Assembly (NCBI GenBank): GCA_011053005.1
Contig: DRHW01000019.1
Coordinates: 62,001 to 126,000 of the forward strand
Length of the DNA: 64,000 nucleotides
Reading direction: 5' to 3'
Origin: Methylophaga sp.
GTDB lineage: Bacteria; Pseudomonadota; Gammaproteobacteria; Nitrosococcales; Methylophagaceae
Shown here one piece after another: positions 55,735-64,000 of the stretch; position 1 is the first letter of the stretch; every line of letters begins with the position of its first letter. The notes beneath the pieces are model-generated. The model did not search any database and had not been told where the DNA came from. It saw nothing but the letters and a program-made list of their open reading frames with translations. Made by a program: the position numbers and the translations under genes.

Positions 55735-58700
55735 ATGGCACGGACTAATAGTGGCAATTATGACGCTCTTGCTTGGGTTCAGGACGAAGTTCAAAAATCT
55801 TTAGCTGATGCCCTACAAGCACTAACAAAGGCCGTTGATTCTCCCGATGATAATACTGCCATCGCGCTATGTATTACTCAGATACATCAAATCATCGGCA
55901 CCATGGAAATGTTAAACCTGCAAGGTCCGAAGCTATTAGCGACTGAAATGCTTGCTTCTGCCATTGCACTTCGTGACAAAAAAATCCCAGACATTACGAC
56001 CGCTCAAGATAGTTTATTAAAAAGCCTCTTATTGTTACCCAATTATTTGAAATTGGTCGGTACGTCGTTACAAGATCATCCGTTAAGACTTATAGATACG
56101 ATGAATGAATTACGCAAAACACGAAGCGTATTGGCCTTGGAGGAACTTGATTTATTCAAACCATCGCTATTAGTTCATTTGCCCACTGAAATAAGTCCAG
56201 ATCCACATCAGACCTCACCGAATATTGATATTCCAGTCAATAAACTCAGTCAAATTTTTCAAATTTCATTATTAAGCTGGTTTAAAACTAATGAACTCGC
56301 TAGCTTACAAAAAATGGCAAAAATTGTTCACTATCTACGCCTTAGCTGTATTCATGAGCGTACGATTATTCTATGGTGGGCTGCTGAAGGCGTCCTTGAA
56401 GCGCTTTTAGATAACGGTCTTGCTGCAACGCCAGCAACCAAAATTAAAATCGGTACATTAAATCAATCAATCAAACTGTTTTCTAAGCAAGATGAACAAC
56501 AGTTTTTATCTGTGTTTCCTAAAGAATTAGTACATAACTTATTGCTGCTAGTCGCTCACTCCACCAGCAGCGGAAAATACGTCAGTTCATTAAAAGAAGC
56601 CTTTCACTTAGACTTTTTTGATACCTTGCAGCAGCAAAAAATTTATAGTTTTTCAGGCAATGTATTATCAGAAGTACATTCCGAATTATTGTTTCAGCTT
56701 CAAGAAATAAAAGAACATACCGATAGACTCGCGCTTAATGATAGTTACTCGCCCGATATCACCGGAGCAATTATTGAAAAATTATCGAGTATGTCAAATA
56801 CCTTACAATTGTTGGAAGAGCTGGATGCATGCGCACTACTAAAAGACCAACTCCAGCGATTCCAAGCGTTAGCGAGTCAAGAACAAGCTGCTAATGACGA
56901 GCAATTGATGGCGCTGGCGAATGATTTATTAGAAATCGAAAATTTACTACAAGCAGAAAATCAATATTCTTCCGAAAGTTCTAACGAACATTTTCAGCTT
57001 CAACACTCGGTTATTACAGAATGTCAGCATGAACTGGTCACTGTTAAAGAAACATTATCTTTATTAGTCGAGCGTCCCGAAGGTTCATCTCAATCATTAT
57101 CAGACATCGCAAGTCAATTACAATTAATTGCTGGCAGTCTATCAATGTTGAATCTTCATGCGGCAGCTAGCTTGTTTGAAAATACCGTTCGTCAAATTGA
57201 ACAAACAAAAGCAGAACAGCACTTTGTTACCAGTAATGAGCTCAATTTATTTGCCGACATCATTGCCGCTGCTGAGCTTTATATGGACAACTTACTGCGC
57301 CGTGGCTCAGAACAATCTAGCTTATTGCAGGGTGCCCAGTATATTCTTGATAATTTTGAACAAGCGAAGTCAGTCAATGCTAATAGCGCCGAACCAACAA
57401 TAACTGAAGATGCAGGTTCATCTCACCTATCAGCAGTCACCAGTGTTCAACGATATATTGACCAACAAGCAGAATTAGACGCGCCTGCACCTCAAAATGC
57501 GACAAGTTCGTCCTTACCACTTACAACAAGTGTTCAGCGTTATATTGATCAGCAATTATTAGTCACTCCGACAACTGAAACATCATCAGTAACCGGCGTT
57601 CAACGCTATATTCACCAACAAACAAAATCCGTAGATCATGCTCCCGAAAAGCAGCTAAACATTCCGGAACAATTACAAACAAGCGTCCAGCGTTACATTG
57701 ATCAACAAGCACTAGGCTCGCCGCTAACTGACACATCAATAACGACCAGCGTTCAACGCTATATTGATCAGCAATCAGAATTAACATCGGCAATATCGAG
57801 CACGACACACTTTGCTGATGGCATTGATAGTGAAATTGCTGAAATTTTTATTGAAGAAGCTAACGAAGTGCTAGTCGAGCTACGACATTTACTCCCTAAT
57901 TGGCATGATCAAGGCAACATTGACGTCTTAGCTATCATTCGCCGTCACTTCCATACACTAAAAGGAAGTGGCTATATGGCTGGCGCTAATGTCATTGCTG
58001 ACTTGGCAAAAGCGATCGAATATCTACTCAATAACGTGTTAGAAGGGAAGCTTGCAACCCCATCACCACTCTCGTCTCTTTTAGCTGACTGTGTTGGGCT
58101 GATTCCTGAGTTACTGACTCACTTCACTAATGGTGAGATGGACGTAAATAATAAGGCTACCAAGCTCACTCAAACAGCTATACATTTATTAGAAACAGAA
58201 ACAGAAACAGAAACAGAAACAGAAACAGAAACAGAAAATAATGTTTCCGAAGAGGATGAGTTGCAACAGATATTTAATATGGAAGCAACGCAGCATATTG
58301 CGACATTTAAAATAGCATTAAGTGAATCACCCTCACACTTCATCATCGATAAAGAATTATTGCGAGCTGCACACTCATTGAAAGGCTGTGCGAATATCGC
58401 TAACGTTATTCCCGTTGCTGAACTTGCAACACAATTAGACCTATCCCTGCGCGAACGTTATGAATTAGATCCAACATTAAATGAACAGCAGCGCGAAATT
58501 TTATCATCGGCGATAGAGGGTCTCGATCGCTATGTTGAATACATAAAGTTTCCACAAACAACTTCTCAGCCTGACATTTCTTCATTTACCGAAATCTTGC
58601 AACAACTTTTACCAACTGATGATGAAAAAGCACAACCACAACGCCTTATCGACCCTGAGTTTCTTGCCGTATTTATTGAAGAAACAGATGAATTATTATC

Positions 58701-61365
58701 ATTGTATGAAGAACAACTTCAGCAGTTTAAACATCAAACAGATAATTCAGAAATCAAAGCCGTGCTGCAACAAACGCTTGCCACATTACGTGATAATGCA
58801 CAGATACTGAATCTTGGCACGCTGAGCGAGCTATATCAATTACTCATTGAACTGACCTTGCATGCTGATGGCAAAAACAATAATGATTTAATGTTATTAG
58901 AGCTAGGTAGTGAAGAGATTAACCTTCAAGTCGAAAGCTTACTGCAAAACAAAATCAGCCCGGATATAGATGAATTCAAACAAAATGTTGATAGGACTTT
59001 AACTCAAACTCCTATTCCAGAAACAGTGATTAATGAGCACTTATTTAGTATTCCAAATGATGATCCTGAATTATTAGAGGCGTTTACTGAAGAATGTGCA
59101 GAACTGCTTAAATCAAGTGGTGAAGCCATTAAACATTGGACCAACGATCAGAATGCCCAAGATGCGGTTGCACAATTACAACGAGAACTTCACACCCTTA
59201 AAGGTGGTGCACGTCTGGCAGGCATTACGCCGATTGCAGATCTTACGCATCAGATCGAATCATTAGTATTCCAAGTCACTGAAGCTACAACAGCACCTGA
59301 ACCCGCTTTTTTTGGTTTATTACAGCGTAGTCAAGATCGCTTGTCCGATATGCAGGAATTACTCGCTCGACAAGAGAGTTTTAAGTTTGCTGATGATTTG
59401 ATGACTGAAATTACCGCCTTTTCTCATCAATCCCTATCTGTTCCTGCTCCTCAAGAGCCAACGGTTGATCCTGTTACGCCAGCCACTACATCACAGGAAC
59501 CCAATACAACACCGCAACATAGTGATCAGATACGTGTTCGTACTGATTTACTCGATTTTTTATCGAACTTCGCCGGTGAAGTAAGTATTTCTCGTGATCG
59601 GGTCGGTCAACAAAACTCCGCAATTAAACAACAATTAGCAGAGATGGAAGGCACCCTTTCTCGGCTACAAGATCAATTACGTAATCTTGAAATAGAAACT
59701 GAAACACAAATTCTATTTCGCTACGATGATGAAGCACTTAAACAAGAATCTGAATTTGATCCTCTCGAATTAGATCGCTTTTCGATGATTCAACAATTAT
59801 CGCGTAGTTTGACCGAAACGGTTGGCGATATGCATGAAATCAGTCAATCACTTGAATTATTAGTACAAGAATCCGATGGTATTTTATTGCAACAATCGCG
59901 GCTCAGTACGGACTTACAACAGGGGTTGATGCATACCCGACTGATTCCATTTCAAGGTTTAGTTCCGCGGTTTGAACGTATTGTTCGACAAACAAATTCA
60001 GAATTAAATAAACAATCTGAATTAATTATTCATGGTGCTGAACGAGAATTAGACCGAACAATTATTGACCGCATTGTGGCACCTATTGAGCATTTGCTTA
60101 GAAACGCCATAGGTCATGGTATTGAATCGGTCGAAAGTCGTCTGGCCTCAGGTAAAAAGCCCGTGGGCACACTCACACTGACCATAAGCCGAGAAGGTTC
60201 AGAAGTGCTGATTTCTTTATCTGATGATGGCCAAGGCATTAACATTGAAAAAATCCGTCAAAAAGCGCTCGATCAACACCTGATAACTCATAACAATATG
60301 CCGCGTGATGAAGAATTGATTCAACTCATTCTTTCATCTGGTTTTAGTACTGCTGATAAAGTTTCACAACTTGCTGGACGTGGCGTGGGTATGGACGTAG
60401 TCAGTAATGAAATTCGCGCCCTAAAAGGTCGGTTATCAATCCAATCCGTTCCAGGTAAAAGTACTACTTTCAATATTCGGTTACCGCTGACCTTATCGAT
60501 CATGCAAGCATTACTTGTCAGCAGCCACGATCATCAATATGCGATTCCTCTTACTGCTGTTCATGCTGGTGACCGAATTGCAGTAAGTAATGTTAAAGAA
60601 CTTCTAAAACAACAAGCAGAACCGCGTTATGAAGCTAATGGTGAGTATTATCGATTCTTGCCTTTAAGTACTTTGCTTGATTTGCCACTCATTCTTCCCG
60701 AAGATCCGAAAGTGCAGTTACCCTTATTATTATTCCGTTACGGCGATATGCATATCGCTTTATTAGTTGATTCCATTAATAGTAATCGAGAAATTGTGCT
60801 TAAACCGGCGGGCGAGCAATTTAGCCATATCACTTCAATTACTGGCGCAACGATTCTTGGTGATGGCCAAGTTGTGTTTATTTTGGATATTCCTGCCCTT
60901 GTTGAAACTATTGATAGTGAAATAACAAATAATAGCAATGAATTAGCGGCGTTGAATCAAAACACGGCATTGACTCACACACCTGTTGCCATGGTGGTTG
61001 ATGATTCGATTACGATGCGAAAAGCGTCCAGTAATTTACTTAAACGGCATGGTTTTGATGTCATTACCGCGCGAGATGGTATCGATGGCGTGGCACAATT
61101 GAACGAACAAATACCCGATATTATCTTGCTGGATGTTGAAATGCCACGAATGGATGGTTTTGAGTTTGCAACATTAATTAGAAATACAGAGCACTATAAA
61201 CACATACCCATCATCATGATAACGTCACGTACAGGTTCTAAACATCGGGATCGAGGAATAAGCATCGGCGTTAACGCTTATATGGGCAAGCCGTATCAAG
61301 AACTAGAACTCGTTGAAACGATGAAAAACTTACTGGGTATACGCTATCCACATGTAGATCAATAA
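55735..61365 (+). CDS. chpA: hybrid histidine kinase ChpA with multiple HPt modules
   Basis: CheA-type kinase of the pilus chemosensory system, 1876 residues. The N-terminal half contains degenerate HPt-like modules (for example IHQIIGTMEML near residue 57) and a linker with five VQRYIDQQ motifs (residues 569-680). HPt modules with intact phosphoacceptor His follow: H740 (HTLKGSGYM), H880 (HSLKGCANI) and H1153 (HTLKGGARL), the first two separated by an ET repeat (820-834). Then come dimerisation (about 1265-1340), ATPase (HLLRNAIGHGIE, DDGQGI, GRGVGMDVV), a CheW-like domain (about 1590-1735) and a receiver (VDDSITMRKA, LDVEMPRMDG, GKPYQ). Pseudomonas ChpA has more active transfer modules. The ribosome site TGCGGAG precedes the ATG. 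Confidence 0.95.
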   Translation: MARTNSGNYDALAWVQDEVQKSLADALQALTKAVDSPDDNTAIALCITQIHQIIGTMEMLNLQGPKLLATEMLASAIALRDKKIPDITTAQDSLLKSLLLLPNYLKLVGTSLQDHPLRLIDTMNELRKTRSVLALEELDLFKPSLLVHLPTEISPDPHQTSPNIDIPVNKLSQIFQISLLSWFKTNELASLQKMAKIVHYLRLSCIHERTIILWWAAEGVLEALLDNGLAATPATKIKIGTLNQSIKLFSKQDEQQFLSVFPKELVHNLLLLVAHSTSSGKYVSSLKEAFHLDFFDTLQQQKIYSFSGNVLSEVHSELLFQLQEIKEHTDRLALNDSYSPDITGAIIEKLSSMSNTLQLLEELDACALLKDQLQRFQALASQEQAANDEQLMALANDLLEIENLLQAENQYSSESSNEHFQLQHSVITECQHELVTVKETLSLLVERPEGSSQSLSDIASQLQLIAGSLSMLNLHAAASLFENTVRQIEQTKAEQHFVTSNELNLFADIIAAAELYMDNLLRRGSEQSSLLQGAQYILDNFEQAKSVNANSAEPTITEDAGSSHLSAVTSVQRYIDQQAELDAPAPQNATSSSLPLTTSVQRYIDQQLLVTPTTETSSVTGVQRYIHQQTKSVDHAPEKQLNIPEQLQTSVQRYIDQQALGSPLTDTSITTSVQRYIDQQSELTSAISSTTHFADGIDSEIAEIFIEEANEVLVELRHLLPNWHDQGNIDVLAIIRRHFHTLKGSGYMAGANVIADLAKAIEYLLNNVLEGKLATPSPLSSLLADCVGLIPELLTHFTNGEMDVNNKATKLTQTAIHLLETETETETETETETENNVSEEDELQQIFNMEATQHIATFKIALSESPSHFIIDKELLRAAHSLKGCANIANVIPVAELATQLDLSLRERYELDPTLNEQQREILSSAIEGLDRYVEYIKFPQTTSQPDISSFTEILQQLLPTDDEKAQPQRLIDPEFLAVFIEETDELLSLYEEQLQQFKHQTDNSEIKAVLQQTLATLRDNAQILNLGTLSELYQLLIELTLHADGKNNNDLMLLELGSEEINLQVESLLQNKISPDIDEFKQNVDRTLTQTPIPETVINEHLFSIPNDDPELLEAFTEECAELLKSSGEAIKHWTNDQNAQDAVAQLQRELHTLKGGARLAGITPIADLTHQIESLVFQVTEATTAPEPAFFGLLQRSQDRLSDMQELLARQESFKFADDLMTEITAFSHQSLSVPAPQEPTVDPVTPATTSQEPNTTPQHSDQIRVRTDLLDFLSNFAGEVSISRDRVGQQNSAIKQQLAEMEGTLSRLQDQLRNLEIETETQILFRYDDEALKQESEFDPLELDRFSMIQQLSRSLTETVGDMHEISQSLELLVQESDGILLQQSRLSTDLQQGLMHTRLIPFQGLVPRFERIVRQTNSELNKQSELIIHGAERELDRTIIDRIVAPIEHLLRNAIGHGIESVESRLASGKKPVGTLTLTISREGSEVLISLSDDGQGINIEKIRQKALDQHLITHNNMPRDEELIQLILSSGFSTADKVSQLAGRGVGMDVVSNEIRALKGRLSIQSVPGKSTTFNIRLPLTLSIMQALLVSSHDHQYAIPLTAVHAGDRIAVSNVKELLKQQAEPRYEANGEYYRFLPLSTLLDLPLILPEDPKVQLPLLLFRYGDMHIALLVDSINSNREIVLKPAGEQFSHITSITGATILGDGQVVFILDIPALVETIDSEITNNSNELAALNQNTALTHTPVAMVVDDSITMRKASSNLLKRHGFDVITARDGIDGVAQLNEQIPDIILLDVEMPRMDGFEFATLIRNTEHYKHIPIIMITSRTGSKHRDRGISIGVNAYMGKPYQELELVETMKNLLGIRYPHVDQ
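57439..57774 (+). repeat. five VQRYIDQQ peptide repeats within chpA
   Basis: Coding repeat with copies beginning at 57439, 57526, 57592, 57679 and 57745. The peptide is T-S-V-Q-R-Y-I-D-Q-Q, with small changes in copy 3 (TGVQRYIHQQ). Start-to-start spacing alternates 29, 22, 29, 22 residues, giving a 51-residue (153-bp) period. Codons for the shared residues differ between copies. Confidence 0.92.
58192..58233 (+). repeat. in-frame GAAACA hexanucleotide repeat in chpA
   Basis: Seven perfect tandem GAAACA units encode (Glu-Thr)7 between two HPt modules. Slippage would change linker length without shifting the frame. Confidence 0.95.
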
Positions 61366-61380
61366 GGCAGGAATTCTTTT

Positions 61381-61845
61381 ATGGCTGACAATAATACAGA
61401 CTTCGTGCCCTGCATGATTATTCCCTTACAACATCATTATTTATTGCTGCCAAATAGTACGCTTGCTGAGGTTATTCCCTCTCCTCGCCTCATTAATACC
61501 GATGCCTCAAAGCCAGATTATTGGATTGGTCAGTGCCAGTGGAATGCTCAAAGCATTCCCATTATTGATCTCGAAAGTTTAGTTACGAAAAATACATCTA
61601 ACACAGCTGATGCCAGCAAACTTTGCGTACTTCGAGGCATCAACCCAGCGAGTAATATCAGTATTTATGGTTTACCGTGTTATGGTGTACCTCAACTAAT
61701 TCATTTGACTGAATCGGCATTGAAACAAGCAGAACAGAGCATCGAATCTGATTATGTCCATTATCAAGTTCAAATAGGCAATAAAGTTGCTTATATCCCT
61801 AATTTGGATGCGATCGAAACTATGCTTAGTCAGCAAATACAATAA
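61381..61845 (+). CDS. chpC: CheW-like protein ChpC
   Basis: 154-residue CheW-domain protein at the end of the cluster, starting 15 bases after chpA. Core segments are MIIPLQHHYLLLPNSTLAEVI, YWIGQCQWNAQSIPIIDLE and the late YIPNLDAIETML. By position and size it matches ChpC of Pseudomonas, an alternative coupling protein that may link other receptors to ChpA. chpB (methylesterase), which sits between chpA and chpC there, is absent. Confidence 0.85.
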   Translation: MADNNTDFVPCMIIPLQHHYLLLPNSTLAEVIPSPRLINTDASKPDYWIGQCQWNAQSIPIIDLESLVTKNTSNTADASKLCVLRGINPASNISIYGLPCYGVPQLIHLTESALKQAEQSIESDYVHYQVQIGNKVAYIPNLDAIETMLSQQIQ

Positions 61846-61957
61846 GCAGTAAGATAGCGTTATCTTGCCTTGTTAAACTCGATTTCAGGATGACCTATGA
61901 ATAGATTTTCTTCAACGCCGTTTCATACCCTCATTTTCATTTAGAACACTTAACTTA

Positions 61958-63883
61958 ATGTCTACTATAAAATCTGTATTTATTTTCAGTCTTTTACTTG
62001 CCTTTTCTACTGTCAATGTTGCGAGTGATAACACGCAACTTGCTCAGCAACGCACGATATTTCAACAAGCTAAAAAAGCATTAGAAACTCAGCAGTTAGC
62101 TCAGTTTACATCGCTACGAAATAAACTTAATGACTATCCTTTACAGCCCTATTTAGATTATCTGTATTTACTACATCGACTTAATTCAACCGATAACAGA
62201 ACCATTATTCAATTCATACAAAAAAATTCAGGTACGTTTTATGGCGATAGATTACGTAATCGCTGGCTTTCTCAACTAGCAAAGAATAAACAATGGTCGC
62301 TATTTTTGAATCATTTACCCGCGTCGACTTCAACATCTCAGCAATGTTTACGTTTAGATGCGCTGATTGCAACAGGTCAAACTCAACAAGCTTTAGCGGA
62401 AACAAAGGCGCTGTGGTTAGTCGGTCATTCACAAGATAATAACTGTGATTCTGCTTTTAAATATTGGCAAGCTCGCGGCTTATTGACGAATGATCTTCGT
62501 TGGCAGCGGATCCAACTTGCGCTGCATGAAAATCAATTTAATTTGGCTAAGTATTTAGCTAAATCACTCGACAGTCATCATTTAGCTCACACTTGGATCC
62601 CACTTTGGGAACAAAGTTATAACGATCCACGTCGCTTATTACAAGGACTTTCGACCAGCTATCTGAAGAAAGACCAGCCTGTGAGCCGCGACATTATTAA
62701 ACATGCGATTCAACGCTTATCACGTAAATCTACCGATCAAGCTTATGCTTATTGGCAAGCGATTCAGCCTAAATACAAATTTAGTCAACAAGATCAAAAT
62801 AGTATTCGAAGCACTATTGCCAATCGCTCAGCACTAAATCGCGAACAACGCGCATTGGAATTCTTTGGTAATCTTCCTAATGAAGAATGGCGAGTTCGCG
62901 CCGCACTTTGGCAACAAGACTGGTTCGCCGTGCAAAAAGCTGTATTCAGCTTAGACAAAGAAGAACAGTTATCGACTCGCTGGCAATATTGGTTAGGTAG
63001 AAGTCAGGCTGAACTAGGCAATAAACTCGCAGCGAAACAAACATTCGAAAATATTATTAATCAACGAGATTATTATTCCTTTTTGGCGTCGGACCAGTTG
63101 GGTAAGCCGTACCACATGAATCACCATCCCATTGTTTTAAAAAAAGCGGAACTTGAAGCATTTTCACAGCGTCCAGCCGTTGCTAGATTACGCGAGTTTT
63201 ACGTGATGGACATGCAGTTAGAGTCACATCGCCAAGCATATGAACTCAAACAATCGATGACCCCGAGAGAATTACAACTACTTGCAACGCTGACGCATCA
63301 GTGGCAATGGCATAATCAAACCATTGCTTTACTGGGTAAAGCGCAATATTGGGATGCCTTGGATTTGCGTTTCCCTGTTCTTTACGACGCTGCAATCATA
63401 CAAGCAGGTAAAACGAATGGTGTAGATCCTTCTTGGTTATTTGGTATAGCTCGTCAAGAAAGTGCTTTTAATCCGCATGCTCATTCCCCTGTTGGTGCAT
63501 CAGGATTAATGCAATTGATGCCAAAAACAGCCACACAAATCGCTAAGGATATTAATCAACCACTAAAATCTCAATCTGAACTTTTAAACCCAACTAGAAA
63601 TATTCAACTGGGCAGTGCATATTTGAGACAGGTCTATGATCAAAACCAACAAAACCCTGTACTAGCGACCGCATCCTATAATGCTGGGCCCTATCGTATT
63701 TCGCGCTGGTTACCCGATAAAGCGATGCCAGCTGATATTTGGATTGAAAATATTCCTTATAATGAAACCCGTGGTTACGCGACCAGTGTTTTGAGTTATG
63801 CGGCTATTTTTGATTACCAACGCAAACAACCCATCATTCCGTTATCGAAACGTATGCCAATGGTCAAACCAAAGACCCCCTAA
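61958..63883 (+). CDS. slt: soluble lytic murein transglycosylase
   Basis: Periplasmic enzyme cleaving peptidoglycan glycan strands to anhydro-muropeptides. 641 residues: signal peptide (cleavage near VAS), a long alpha-helical superhelix (about 30-440) and a C-terminal catalytic SLT domain (about 470-620) with catalytic Glu in [11 protein letters not shown], then [16 protein letters not shown] and ASYNAGPYR. Length and order match Slt70. The ribosome site is weak; a 15-codon frame with a better site ends 13 bases upstream. Confidence 0.95.
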   Translation: MSTIKSVFIFSLLLAFSTVNVASDNTQLAQQRTIFQQAKKALETQQLAQFTSLRNKLNDYPLQPYLDYLYLLHRLNSTDNRTIIQFIQKNSGTFYGDRLRNRWLSQLAKNKQWSLFLNHLPASTSTSQQCLRLDALIATGQTQQALAETKALWLVGHSQDNNCDSAFKYWQARGLLTNDLRWQRIQLALHENQFNLAKYLAKSLDSHHLAHTWIPLWEQSYNDPRRLLQGLSTSYLKKDQPVSRDIIKHAIQRLSRKSTDQAYAYWQAIQPKYKFSQQDQNSIRSTIANRSALNREQRALEFFGNLPNEEWRVRAALWQQDWFAVQKAVFSLDKEEQLSTRWQYWLGRSQAELGNKLAAKQTFENIINQRDYYSFLASDQLGKPYHMNHHPIVLKKAELEAFSQRPAVARLREFYVMDMQLESHRQAYELKQSMTPRELQLLATLTHQWQWHNQTIALLGKAQYWDALDLRFPVLYDAAIIQAGKTNGVDPSWLFGIARQESAFNPHAHSPVGASGLMQLMPKTATQIAKDINQPLKSQSELLNPTRNIQLGSAYLRQVYDQNQQNPVLATASYNAGPYRISRWLPDKAMPADIWIENIPYNETRGYATSVLSYAAIFDYQRKQPIIPLSKRMPMVKPKTP

Positions 63884-63890
63884 AGTAACT

Positions 63891-64000
63891 ATGAAAACAT
63901 ATCTCGTTGGCGGCGCTGTCCGCGATAAATTACTTGGGTTAACAATTAAAGATCGCGACTGGGTGGTGGTAGGCAGTAGTCCACAAGAGATGATGGCCGA
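63891..64000 (+). CDS. cca: CCA tRNA nucleotidyltransferase (5' part)
   Basis: Only the first 36 codons are present, cut by the window end. They read [16 protein letters not shown] and [15 protein letters not shown], the nucleotidyltransferase signature GGAVRDxLLG of the gammaproteobacterial CCA-adding enzyme. It starts seven bases after the slt stop, a common neighbour pair, but has a weak ribosome site. Confidence 0.93.
   Translation, partial: MKTYLVGGAVRDKLLGLTIKDRDWVVVGSSPQEMMA

Noticed and set aside
57439-57774. CRISPR-like array
   Set aside because: The repeats are in-frame coding with synonymous differences, not identical DNA repeats with unique spacers.
57563-57808. Minus-strand frame over the chpA repeats
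   Set aside because: Antisense shadow; its internal repetition only reflects the VQRYIDQQ copies.

Overview
The window looks like a chromosomal segment of a methylotrophic gammaproteobacterium, most like Methylophaga and its relatives; this placement is inference from gene content. Supporting signs are a lanthanide-type methanol dehydrogenase (XoxF), tetrahydromethanopterin (H4MPT) C1 genes, the gammaproteobacterial order petBC-sspA-sspB, a FimX-like protein, a Pil-Chp chemosensory cluster, a class GN sortase pair and the Acidithiobacillus-type glutamate-cysteine ligase. I saw no rRNA, tRNA, CRISPR array, insertion sequence or prophage. Both ends cut genes: cytochrome b on the left, CCA-adding enzyme on the right.

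Layout: 0-2.6 kb holds the end of the bc1 complex and sspAB. 2.6-5.5 kb is a sigma-54 two-component pair. 5.5-14 kb is a methanol-oxidation island: an unknown secreted protein, a DUF302 lipoprotein, a fused XoxJ-cytochrome c protein, xoxF, then (past gltX) a quinoprotein-relay metallohydrolase and a SoxYZ-like carrier, and a small secreted Cys-rich protein. 14.2-18.3 kb is an H4MPT block: an mtdA-like gene, beta-RFAP synthase, mtdB and an ATP-grasp ligase. 18.3-24.7 kb has a FimX-like c-di-GMP protein, plsC, gmhB and glySQ. 24.8-27.5 kb is the sortase and its VIT/VWA target. 27.7-30.7 kb is gshB-apbE-tonB. 30.7-37.7 kb is uvrA, a large GGDEF/EAL protein and a CYTH phosphatase. 37.8-49.9 kb has a YajR-like transporter, ssb, a MASE1-CHASE-GGDEF-EAL protein, ilvD, argA, rppH, a HAD phosphatase, gatB and a DUF1097 membrane protein. 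50.3-61.8 kb has a FIST sensor protein, gshA and the pilGHIJ-chpA-chpC cluster. The window ends with slt and the start of cca.

How the parts fit: XoxF would oxidise methanol in the periplasm and pass electrons to the cytochrome domain of the XoxJ-XoxG fusion. Formaldehyde would enter the H4MPT pathway through MtdB and the MtdA-like enzyme, with RFAP synthase and the ATP-grasp ligase making the cofactor. The Chp cluster, FimX-like protein, TonB and two large c-di-GMP enzymes point to type IV pilus surface behaviour. The features most worth a second look are the XoxJ-cytochrome fusion, five conserved VQRYIDQQ motifs at alternating 29/22-residue spacing in ChpA, a PilJ with almost no periplasmic domain in a cluster lacking pilK and chpB, and dyad-symmetric DNA upstream of xoxF and of the fusion gene.
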